64,000 bases of DNA from Dallia pectoralis. Taxonomy: Eukaryota > Chordata > Actinopteri > Esociformes > Umbridae. Below, piece after piece: positions 54,300 through 64,000 of this stretch (its first letter is position 1; every line of letters begins with the position of its first letter). The notes below the pieces were generated by a model, which was not told the origin of the DNA, did no database searches, and was given only the letters and a program-made list of their open reading frames with translations. A program made the position numbers and the translations under genes. The stretch lies in contig CM055754.1 of the NCBI GenBank assembly GCA_029465975.1, positions 9,337,929-9,401,928 on the forward strand, given 5' to 3'.

Positions 54300-56269
54300 G
54301 TTTGAGACTAGTGTTAGCTCTTCATATATATATTTATATCTTAATCATAAAAACGCAACAAGACCATACAGTAACACTTTCAGCCACATAAGTTCATACT
54401 ACACAATGTTGTCAGATGGCTTTTTCCCCTCGTTCCTGGAAGCAAAACTACACTTCCAAAAAAACTCCGAAAAAAGCAGCAACAAAGAACAACTGTACAA
54501 TTCTATAAAACCTGTGTGTTTTTTTATACATTAGTTACAAAAAACGAATACTTCATTTAATGTTACTTCATACGTAGGACAAAAGAAAAACTGAATTTGC
54601 ATAATACGTTCTTTGACCTCAGTGACCTATTGCTGGTGCGTAATAATAATAAAAAAAACGGTACATTTTAATAATACTACTTGGTGTGAGATAAAGAATG
54701 GCAATCACAAAACAGAGTAGGCTGCACTCAGGAACATGGTTGCTATCGGTAACATCCATCCAGCTACACTATACATGCACGATGAAATGATGCGAGTCAC
54801 AAGGCAGAAATAAGGCCTTTCCTACATGCTGTGGGCACCTGGCAACCCAAGTGTGGCTATGTGAGCAACAATCCTTCAAGGCCACAAGTTTCATGAACAC
54901 ATTCTGATTCTGATCTTTAGGAACTGCCTCAAAACATGATGCCCGTTAAAATTCTTCCTCAAACAGTGTATCCCCATTTAGATGCCCATGCATCACACTG
55001 AACCCTAACTATGGTACCTGTTGAAACTAGGCGTGATTATTCAGCTGAGAAACTACAGGACATAGATTCGGCTTCAGCCTGTTAATCTTCAGAAAACTCT
55101 TATGTTGACATTCTGGGGTAAAGAGTGGATGCAGATGCAACTCAAGGCTTGTTAAAAACACTCTGTGGTGTTTCTTTACACAGGTTACAACAGAGCTTCT
55201 AAACACAGACAAAAGGACACAATCATCGGAGGTTCATGGTCAAGAACAACATCATCAAGGCAAAACAAGGCACACAAAAATCAACTACTACAGCTTATCA
55301 TAAAGGGATCATACTTATACCGGAGAAGTGCTACATGTGAATGTATATGTGACTAGTTCAATCGTAGTTAAAATCCTTCATTAGGTGGAGAGATGACTCT
55401 CAATAAGCTCTGGGTTCCTCTGCCTTTCCTTAACCAAGGAAGGAAATTACCTCATCCCACGTCCTGTTTCTGCTAAAGTAAAAGTGGATCACTGTTATGC
55501 ACAGGGTCTCACTTTGAAGACTACCGTCTGTGGTTACACCTAACGGAGACAATATGTGGATGTACAAAAAGCGTGAGCGACATACATTAGACATAATGCT
55601 CAACATACACACTCGACATACATTAGACTGAGTATCGCATCATAGGTATAACAAACAAGACAAAGACAATAAACTTAGACGAGCACCACATCTCAGAGAA
55701 GACTACAAATAAATAATGCTATTCTAGCACTGATACATGATTTTGTGATCTGGAAAGATTAGGATCACGCCGTGGCTGACCGGGTCAATGTTATTGGGTC
55801 CTTCTGAGAGTCGTAGCCTAGTGAGGACGGAGAGCGATAAACAGTCTGTGGGGGGGTAGGGTTTAATGAGTGACTCATTGACATAGCCTTGGGGATCGCC
55901 ACATGAGAAAGATCAATGTCCCCTGTGGACCAGCGAGGGAGGTGAGTGGGCCGAGTGAAAAGCCAACCTCCTGTCCTCTTCGAATGTGAAGAGGTTAGGA
56001 GTTCAGAGTTCATCTGGGTCGCAGTGTTGGGCAGAATATTAGTGTTTACAAATACCTTTGTCAGCATCAATGCAACCAAAAAAATAAAAGGACTTCAGCT
56101 TTGGCAGTAGCAGACAACCGTAATGTGGTGCTCTTTAGCACAGTTCCGAAAAATGAAACCACCGACAATATATAACAAATAAAATATACACTTCAGATCG
56201 AACCCCCTCGCCCTTCCCTCCCCTCTTGAACCCCCCTCCCCAGAGACATTGGGCGTCAGGTAGTCAGAC
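54300..56269 (-). other. fermt2: Probable fermt2 3' UTR and downstream sequence
   Basis: This follows the fermt2 stop codon on the minus strand. It contains no exon-like frame and no recognised transposon. I could not fix the cleavage site: within this interval no clean AATAAA was seen on the minus strand, only variants such as ATTAAA near 54553 and 54664. Confidence 0.4.
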
Positions 56270-56443
56270 TCAAACCCATCCGCTCGTCAGCTTGTAGAAC
56301 ATCTCCTCATCCAGGGATTCGTTCTGGTCCTTGGCGCGTGTGGACAGGAAGATGTAGCCTCCAATAAACTCATGCACCACCTTACAGTCCACCTCCGCAC
56401 AGATAAAGGCCAGGCTGGGCTCGTCTGCAAACTCCACCGTCAC
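56270..56443 (-). CDS. fermt2: fermt2 last coding exon with stop
   Basis: 58 codons including the TGA at 56272-56270: VTVEFADEPSLAFICAEVDC, KVVHEFIGGYIFLSTRAKDQ and NESLDEEMFYKLTSGWV. The C-terminal end matches the known kindlin-2 terminus. Acceptor TACCCTGCAG. Confidence 0.96.
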   Translation of the reverse strand: MTVEFADEPSLAFICAEVDCKVVHEFIGGYIFLSTRAKDQNESLDEEMFYKLTSGWV

Positions 56444-59400
56444 CTGCAGGGTAAAGAAATGTGTTTTACTGACATTTCACAAACAGCGTTTACAGACTTT
56501 TGTTTTAGAATTGCCAATTTTTGTGGAACGAGGTGCTGATTTTTCAATACACTGTACATTTTTTTGTAACAGTTTTCAGTTGGATGCAAATTCATTATTA
56601 TTTTTGTTACTCAATATGTTTTTTAGAGGGACGGGCAAATGCAACAGCATACTAAACTGTAAACCAATAAAAACACTGTACCATCTCTGCTGATCATGCC
56701 TGCCAATCACATTTCTTGTACTTATGGTATTAGGCACAGCAGGTGGGGAGGTTGGAGAGAGATCTTTCACATGCAAACTACCATCAGGTAAAGGATTTTT
56801 TTTCCCCATTGTAGAGTTGTAACTCAATCTGCATTTCTAGCGTGAGGTTTGCAACAGCATCTTGTGAGAGAGTCAGTAAGAAACAATCGCCTAAGAGATT
56901 GATAAAGGAAAAGCCCAAGAGACGATCACTTCCTCATTAGGACGCCTCAGTTCCTGGGCACCAGAGGGCAGTGTTATCAAGAGTTTTTCCTTGTTGCTTG
57001 CTCAGAAACTAGCAGCTCAGATGCCAATTAATTGTCGCTGACAATGTCAAAATATGTGTTTTTTTTGCAAAACTATTTACTAGTTCTGCTGTAAAAGCAG
57101 ATGCAGTACTATTTATCATGTGTATCTAATAATTACAGTGATAAAAATATGTTTTAATTGTTCTTCATTACACATCTTTTCTTCTCAAACCCCTTTAAGG
57201 TTGAATACAGATAATTTTATAAGGAGACAAAAAGAAGGATTTGTTCGCCTTTACATTTATATTCACATGATTATTATTTTAGAAAGACTCAGCATCTAAC
57301 AAATTCAGATAAAGGCTGTAAAGCTGTTTTATGGACATTTCTAAAGAGGGGAGAAAAGGTTTAAACAAAACCGACTGAAATTCACAAGTGGTGTTATACA
57401 CGAGTGATGGAAACAGCTTTCCTCCTGGCTTTCACTTGTCCCTCTGCAGCTGATATCTGATGGGTAATAATTGGAACATTGATTCCCAATATAAAGTACT
57501 AAAGCACAACGCATAAATAATTAGCTAAATCCTTAAAATGACATTTGTATATCTTACTAGCACCTAAGTATTGGGATAATATCCTATTGTAAAGTTCCTA
57601 GCATTTCCCTACTGATACAGATCTGTACAATGTGTATAGCAACGTCGTGCACACAGCATCAGCTCCTCTTGTGATGCCGATCAATTAACCTCATGTTTTT
57701 GGCATTGGACCACCACCTGTATCAAATGCATTTTCGGTAAAAAGGTTGTTTTCTTGTTTAAAAGCTGAAATCCATACCATCTTGATCTCCCAGTTGACAT
57801 TCCACTGCTTCATGTTGGCGAACCTCCAGGTCTTAATAGCATCTCCGGTGTTGGCGTCCATCCGTATTAGCCGGTTGTACGTGATTCCCATTAGCTCCTC
57901 CCTCTTCCCGCCTTGAAATCTAAAAGTAAAAGAGATTATTGAAAAACACAAAAGAACTCGCTGCCTTGGGGAGAGTAATGGCCTGTTTATCGAATCTTCA
58001 GCATCCGTTTTAGAATCTGACAATAACTGAAATCGCTGTTAGCCGTGAACACGAGAAAAAGCCATCGCTGTTAGCAGTAAAAAATGAAGACTAAACACAG
58101 AAAAAATGGCAGTTATACAGGCAAACGGAGCCTTCTAAAGACAAGTAAGAGGTCTGTTATTTAGATTAAAGGTGCATACAGAGAGGCTTTAAGGAAGAGA
58201 GGGGGACTCACTTGGCCAGGAAATGAGTTATGCCGAACTCAGGCAGGGACTGCCACGCCTGGATGAAGCGCATTTTGGCCTCAATCAGACTCATCTGGGC
58301 CACGTTCTGGTGGGCCTCCAGGATCCGGGCCGAAATCTGATGAACACACGTTGAGATTGTCAAAATTGTAAAAAGTTAGAACCTACCACCAGTCTGAAAC
58401 CAAGCCCTAGATACACCCACACAGGCATAGGTGTTCTGTGCCCAAGAACGACCCACCAGTCCCCCAGATTACCTACACCTCCCCCACATGGAAGAACACA
58501 AAGTTAACAAGTTAAATATTCGACAATCATTTGAAATAGATGACCGTTCCCAGAGGACAGTCCACATTGTGTGTCCCGTGAGGTGCCTCCCCACCCGGCC
58601 GGTGATTCAGAGCCCTAAAGTTGTGTTCAGTAGGAAACGGCCCAAACCCATTGTGTCAGTGGGACAAACACACAGATTCTGACCCGGATATTAAGGACAC
58701 ACACAAGCCTGGTTATCCCATTAGTAGTGCAATGAAAATGAGGGAAATTGAGGACTGAATGAAGCACCAGTTGGCGATCCCCCTTGACTGAATCATTTCA
58801 GTGTTTCTATGGTTAACGGTTACACACACTAGCCATTGGCATGATGCTATAGAGCTAGCGCTCTGGTAAATCAACCCAAACACAAAGGCCACTTACCAGG
58901 TCCCTGATATAGCCTGGCTGGAGAGGGAGGGAGGGAGGGATGAAAGGAGAGCGCAAAGGGAGGGGGGAGAGGCAGTCCAAAAACAGAAAGAAAGAACAAG
59001 CAAGTGAGAACAGGACCAACAAGCAAAGAAAAACTGCAGTAAAAACAAAGTAGCATAATCCCAATCAGAACTGGTCAAATGAACAGGGGAGGGTTCGGAG
59101 GTGTCTAGGAAGTCCATAGGAAGAGAAAGCAGTGGCCGTCCCAGAATACACTCTGGCCAAGTGCTGTTGACATGTACACTAGGCAAAATTATTATAAAAA
59201 AACAGAGTCGATTGAGGTACATTATAGTTATATTATGACCGGTTAGCTACTGTAGTGGATGAAATTCTCCATAGGGCTTATGTATGAAAATCCCTTATAG
59301 TACAAAGGTAAGCCTCACACTCATGATAGCTTAATCATGCCCACGATCTTTTAATTAAACCCCTCATTTACCAATATGCACAGTCAAACCTAAATTGATC

Positions 59401-62400
59401 GACCACTTTGAGGTTGCAAACCAAACATAAGAACGAGGAAGCTGTGAGATATAAGTACCGTTAACCGCTTTGGCCGCTATGTAGGCCCTGAACGGGAAAA
59501 CCTTACTGAAGATGCCTGCTAGCTTGCTAGCGCTCACCAGAGGATGGCCAAGCTTAACCAGGAAACAAATGTGGTCAAAAATGCACTTTAGTAGCTGTGT
59601 TCCCTAGCTGAATGTAGACTGACAACCATACAACCGTGAAGTCTGAGGAACAGGAGCTGCTTCCCACATGACTAACTGGCTGAATCTTCCCGCTCGTCAT
59701 TCCCAGACAAGACTCAATTCCTGAAGCTCTTAAACATACACACAGATGTAACACGTAGACAAACAAACAGACACATGCAAACAAAAAGGCAGTGTCACAA
59801 CCTACAGAACAAAAGCGCTGATAACGTGCACACGTTGCTCATCCTTTATGCAATTTAGCCTTAGGGACACATGGTCTCACAGCCACGTGCGAAGTCAGAA
59901 TCTAGTGGTGGTCCGGAACCACAGATCCAAACAGAAAGAGCCCTGCTGGCCTGAGTGAAGAATGATCTTAGGTAAATTACGTTAAAGCCACACACTGCAG
60001 ACACACACTGCGCACACACACACACACACTGCACACACACACACACCTTTCCTGTTCTTGAACAGCAAAAAAGGAATTTACAAATATCTTTCTATTTCCT
60101 TTCCAATCTGATCTAGCAGACACTGTAATAACGTTTTTTAGGATGTCCACCCTGGATAGACATTTCCTGTGAGACAAGCTCTCCGTTGCTCCATTTAAAA
60201 CTAACCTAGTGGTCTTCCCTACGCTTCTCTCCCTCAGATATACTTCAGCCTGTAGCTATGGATACATTACAAACCCAGACTCATACAGAGTCATCTGTTA
60301 ACCACACACACACAAACCACCTACACCGGTAATCACAACCACATTGAGTGAGTAAGCGACAGAAGGACACCCCTCCTCCGACACATCAGCCTGTTATGTA
60401 CATGGTCTTTCACTAAGTAAACAGTGAAAATCTCCGCCTTTGAAAGCCTAATGTGTAAATGCGATAACTAGTCATCGATTTCTGGGGTTTTATTCCGAGT
60501 TCACAGTGAGACGGACAACTCTTCGTCTCTGGAGGTGTCATTCAAAAGCCTTCAGGACTATAATGTTTAAAGAGTTCCCTTCTTCACCACAGCTCTGGCA
60601 AGTAATGAACAGCATGAAATTAACAGAGCGGACATTATCTAGTCAAGACACTCGTCATGTTTCGAGAGCTATCGGAGAATCCGTGCATTTCCCAGAGTGC
60701 TGGGTTTTCCCTGCAGACAGAATGAGACATGAGGAGCAGCGGGTGTGAGGGAGGTCAGATTCCTTTGCAGGACAACACAGCTGGAAAGCATCCAGAGAGG
60801 TAAACCAAATCCTTCCCCGGAACACAGACACCTCCAGGCTGCGCCAAACTCTTCATCCCCCCCATCTCATTCTTCGTCTGCCTGGAGGACCATAGAATAT
60901 TCTTAAACCTTCAGCTGACTAACATCGCTGCATCCGAGTACAAATAAGCCCGGGTTGCCTTCTGTTGCCACGACTTCCTTTTTCGAGGTGCATCTACCAA
61001 CAAGACTGTGTCTCCGCCCCATCCGCTAGTTAAGCTACCTGCTTGTTCTTGTACTTCTTCAGGTAGCGCGGTGAAACCAGGCACTCAGAGTTGATGTCGT
61101 TGGTGACGGCGGGCTCAGCGATGAACTGGGGGTCGGGGTTCATGTGCTGCATCTTTAGGAAGGACAGAATGTTCTGGACCTCCAGGTTGTAGGAGCTGTC
61201 TGCCATGGTCTTCCCCTTAGAGGCCAGGCGACAAGCAGCCATCCAGTTGGCATACTGCTTCTCCTGGGGAGGAGGAAGATGGAGGGGGGTTACTTGATCG
61301 TGAAACCAATGCTAATGCTTTTCATCAGACACAACAGAGCTTTGCGTAAGTGCAATAATAATAACATAAGTGCAATACAAATAACCTACATCATCTGACG
61401 CAAATCTGATAACTGTTAATCTCATTTGAAAGATGTCACAACATGCAGACATGTATTGCATTCATGAGACATGACACTGTGACAGCTGGTCGTCCGTGCA
61501 GCTAGAGGGAGCCAAAGGCCACACTCACAGCATCACACCGCAGCCAGATCTCATTCATGCCGTCGGCCACCGGGATTAGCAACTTGATGTTAAATTTCTG
61601 ACCGGAGATGTTGACGTCTGGAGTCACCTCGCAACCTAAAAAAACACACAACAGTTCACAGTGAAAGCAGATGAGAGGGGTCCATCCCACCTTCAAAGGG
61701 ACTTTTGAATTATTTTGTGTGAGTGTGTGCGCCTCTTCGTACCTCTTAAGTTCATTTGGAGGGACGGTGTCCCATGAGCCTCTTCTTTGCTCTTGTAACA
61801 GGAAATGGTGATGTCCTTAAATGTGCACCAGTAGAGCTTGTAGCCTTTCAGTGTCAGTTTTTTTGGCCTGGAAAAAATATCAGAAGGACAAACACAGAGG
61901 CAAGAGAGGGAGAGTAAATGAAACAAGGGCGTTGTCAGTGCTTGAATTAGAAAACCCATTACCAATGCTTAGCTAAACCCAGTCACCAGAAGAGCAAGCA
62001 TTAAGGAAAAACCCCTCAACATTGACTATATGTACATTGCTATATCTAGAATTGTTTAAACTATATTTAAAACCCATATTGTGTGTATATAATATCAGCA
62101 GTGTCAGTTACTGAAAGTGCTTGGTTACCGATACAATTGCATGGCTGCTTGGACATAAATGAATCATATATGGTCTAAAGATTAATAGTACAAAAGATTT
62201 ACCCAGATAACATCCGTTATAAATAACCAACAGTTAGATAATTTTGTATCAGTGCTTGCATCAAACAACAAAACCCCAAAGTGTGTGAGTGGACATTCAT
62301 CACCATGCGTTTACCACTTCACAAGCTACGAACATACGGTTTTACCTTTATTTGTCTTTCGACTTTCATAATACAATACTTAGCAGTGTATACAAAATGC

Positions 62401-63595
62401 ACCCAAATTCCACACCTCAAAGAGAAAAATGTCTGTCTGATTTTGACATAATACAACAGCATAATCAGGAGACAACACTCAGCGTTTGTGTTAATGGAAG
62501 GCAGAGCGCTTTGTCCGCATTCCCATAAGGCGTAAGGGCTACTTGTTGGACAGCATGGGCCTATGGACAAAATGCTTTTCATGACTAGGGTCTATGTTTT
62601 TTCTGATCAAGCTGTGACTAATGCCTGGTGGGAGCCTATACATATAACCGGATCATTCCACAGCCCTCAGCATCCTTAAAAATGCACTGAATGTTGCATC
62701 CCAAATTCACCTTGGTAATCTGTTAATCCATCTGTTAATCTGCTAATCTAATTTGAGGCCAAACCTTGGTACACGCTCGTCTACTAATAGAGGTAAAATC
62801 CCAGGGACAACACATTCATCAAATGCAAAGTCATTAGAAGGCATCAATGGAGGAAAAAGTGAACAAGTTAAGCAGTCTGGAGTATTAGGAGGAACTGAGG
62901 ATGATTGAATGCCTAATTCTACAGCAGTTGTTCAACTTACTTGAAGACTTTGACGTAGTCTGCCAGTTCAGGAATGGATGTGATATCTCCCTGAGAGAGA
63001 CAAACTGTCATGTTTAGCGCTGGTCGAAGAGTTCTTATTGATAAAGGACAAGGACAGGTTTATGAAGCACAGCGTTAACAATGACCTCAACATTGACTTT
63101 CTATCTTTGAAATGTAATCGGTCAGCGCTGCCGGATAAATAGTTACTGTGAGTAATCAAGCGTCTACTTCCTCAGATATGCTGTATAAACACTGGTTTCT
63201 TGGAGTGAGCTCAGTTAACAACAGCCCCATCATGTGATAACCTCACTTCTTTTCAAGATGGTTAAATGAAGTCACGTTTGTGAACAGTGTTATGGAGTAA
63301 ACAACAACGGTAAAATGTCAGAGCGCATTAATAAAATATCTTAGTCAAGTGTAGTAAGGAATTGGTTGTACGATGATTTCTTTCTTCAGAGTGATATCTC
63401 TAAGTCTGACAGTGGTGGTGTTAAGAGTTATGGTTAATATAGGACAATGAAATGTAGTACCAGTGTGTTGGAGGTTTTCCCACCCTCCAGGGTGATCTCC
63501 AGATCTGATAGGGCAGCGTCCACCTCGTCTACCTCGTTCTCACTGTTGTTCATGTGGTTGTCAGACGACATGATGGACAGCTTGTTGATGTGGTA
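56270..63595 (-). CDS. fermt2: Kindlin-2 (fermitin family homolog 2), C-terminal part of gene
   Basis: Kindlin-2 binds the cytoplasmic tail of beta-integrins and works with talin to activate integrins at focal adhesions. Nine exons here (63461-63595, 62941-62990, 61743-61867, 61529-61635, 61039-61263, 58897-58917, 58212-58336, 57778-57919, 56270-56443) join in phase and encode the last 360 residues, or 367 with the microexon. They cover the lead into the PH domain, the PH domain, and the F2-end/F3 FERM lobe with the integrin-binding MKQWNVNW motif. All introns are GT-AG. The first half of the protein (F0, F1, start of F2) lies beyond the right edge. Introns contain only simple repeats. Sequence is very close to the vertebrate family, with no break. 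Confidence 0.96.
57778..57919 (-). CDS. fermt2: fermt2 exon (FERM F3, integrin-binding motif)
   Basis: 142 nt: FQGGKREELMGITYNRLIRM, then DANTGDAIKTWRFANMKQWN and VNWEIKM. The Gln-Trp pair in MKQWNVNW is the known beta-integrin contact of kindlin-2 and is intact. Donor GTATGGAT. Confidence 0.95.
58212..58336 (-). CDS. fermt2: fermt2 exon (FERM F2/F3)
   Basis: 125 nt encoding ISARILEAHQNVAQMSLIEA and KMRFIQAWQSLPEFGITHFL, ending AA|gtgagt. The acceptor is GTTCATCAG. Confidence 0.95.
58897..58917 (-). CDS. fermt2: fermt2 21-nt microexon (PGYIRDL)
   Basis: CCAGGCTATATCAGGGACCTG on the minus strand is exactly seven codons. An AG preceded by a long pyrimidine tract (58921-58946) and the consensus donor GTAAGT bound it. 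It falls in phase 0 between KNKQ and ISARI, so including or skipping it keeps the frame. I recall a similar PGYIRDL insertion in a mammalian FERMT2 isoform, so it is probably a conserved cassette exon in the F2 lobe. Confidence 0.85.
60002..60047. repeat. (CA)n microsatellite in a fermt2 intron
   Basis: Impure CA repeat with two interruptions (CTGCGCA, CTGCA). Confidence 0.93.
61039..61263 (-). CDS. fermt2: fermt2 exon (PH end and FERM F2 continuation)
   Basis: 75 codons, phase 0: EKQYANWMAACRLASKGKTM completes the PH C-terminal helix. SYNLEVQNILSFLKMQHMNP and ECLVSPRYLKKYKNKQ return to the FERM F2 lobe. Donor GTAGCTTA. Confidence 0.95.
61529..61635 (-). CDS. fermt2: fermt2 exon (PH domain)
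   Basis: 107 nt: GCEVTPDVNISGQKFNIKLL and IPVADGMNEIWLRCDA, PH domain strands. Acceptor TTTTTTTAG, donor GTGAGTGT. Confidence 0.95.
61743..61867 (-). CDS. fermt2: fermt2 exon (PH domain)
   Basis: 125 nt: completes the Lys codon, then PKKLTLKGYKLYWCTFKDIT and ISCYKSKEEAHGTPSLQMNL. This is the first beta strands of the PH domain, which binds phosphoinositides at the membrane. Donor GTACGAAG. Confidence 0.95.
62941..62990 (-). CDS. fermt2: fermt2 exon (start of PH domain)
   Basis: 50 nt encoding GDITSIPELADYVKVFK, ending AA|gtaagt (phase 2). The acceptor is CTCTCTCAG. Confidence 0.95.
63461..63595 (-). CDS. fermt2: fermt2 exon (linker before PH domain)
   Basis: 45 codons, phase 0 at both ends: YHINKLSIMSSDNHMNNSEN, then EVDEVDAALSDLEITLEGGK. 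Acceptor TTTCACAG, donor GTACTACA. The acidic EVDEVDAALSDLEI stretch is diagnostic of kindlin-2. Confidence 0.95.
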
Positions 63596-64000
63596 CTGTG
63601 AAACAGAGGACTGCACTTTAGCTCACTGTCTGCAATCCTGTATTCGACAGGGGTCAACGACAGTACTCAAGCGTGACATTGTTGATGCTTTCTACTCCAA
63701 ATATTTTGGGATTAGTTATGTTTAATTTGCATTGTATATTACATTAGTCATAGTTTCTGGAGTTCTTTTCTCTAGTCACCAGCCCCTGTTATACCACACA
63801 TGCTTAGAGTCCTCTCCTTGCACTTTTAGTCATGTGGGTTGCGTCAAGCTACAGCAACACACCGTTACACGTGTGTCATGTGTCAACACCACATGATCAA
63901 TGCTTGATACTATTAAAGTACAAAGGGGGAAAATAGTGTAAATTGGCTCCACAACATTTAGTTTCGTTGTACGTTGGTAGCAGATTAAAGAGGTAAAAAT
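63596..64000 (-). other. fermt2: fermt2 intron, runs off the window
   Basis: Sequence upstream (minus sense) of the first visible fermt2 exon. No further exon is recognised before the edge. Confidence 0.7.

Noticed and set aside
58431..58682. 83-codon plus frame inside fermt2
   Set aside because: It lies in a fermt2 intron on the opposite strand and has no family resemblance.
60506..60748. 80-codon plus frame inside fermt2
   Set aside because: It lies in a fermt2 intron on the opposite strand, with no motif.

Overview
The window looks like nuclear DNA of a teleost fish. Conserved vertebrate genes are split by GT-AG introns, and the spaces between them are packed with Tc1, hAT, piggyBac, Harbinger, DIRS, Gypsy, BEL/Pao and LINE remnants of fish type. 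Some of the Tc1 and minisatellite families suggest an esocid or salmonid, but that is inference only.

Two host genes can be supported, both on the minus strand. At the right end (56270-63595) lies the C-terminal part of fermt2 (kindlin-2): eight regular exons plus an in-frame 21-nt microexon, all with matching splice phases, ending in the real stop codon. At 10929-11145 is the first coding exon of stxbp6 (amisyn). Its remaining exons should lie beyond the left edge. A CpG-rich stretch near 26.1-26.4 kb, with a possible minus-strand splice donor, is a candidate stxbp6 promoter and 5' noncoding exon.

Nearly everything between is transposon debris, much of it nested. From left to right: a Tc1 inside an IS630-like transposase remnant (0.8-2.5 kb); small MITEs and a LINE tail (4.6-7.6 kb); a 37-bp and a 16-bp minisatellite (9.5 and 11.9 kb); a ZBED-type hAT with target duplication (12.9 kb); a 4.4-kb piggyBac-like element flanked by TTAA that carries an internal duplication (17.4-21.8 kb); a LINE broken by an inverted LINE tail (22.9-24.8 kb); a second piggyBac-like element with a coding 27-bp minisatellite (26.5 kb); a Sleeping-Beauty-type Tc1 broken by a DIRS retroelement and a MITE (31.5-34.9 kb); another Tc1-like element broken by a LINE (34.9-36.2 kb); and a hAT with a perfect 8-bp target duplication (36.3-37.7 kb).

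The most elaborate structure is at 38.7-51.7 kb. A Harbinger-type element with inverted transposase arms surrounds a 2.1-kb two-length minisatellite. A Gypsy LTR retrotransposon is inserted in its right arm, and a BEL/Pao retrotransposon is in turn inserted in the Gypsy reverse transcriptase with a perfect 5-bp target duplication. Inside the Gypsy, the segment coding for the YLDD catalytic motif has been amplified about 11-fold as a 74-bp minisatellite.

I see no new enzymatic or defence system. The interest lies in repeat architecture, in transposon reading frames that survived deletion, and in the fermt2 microexon.
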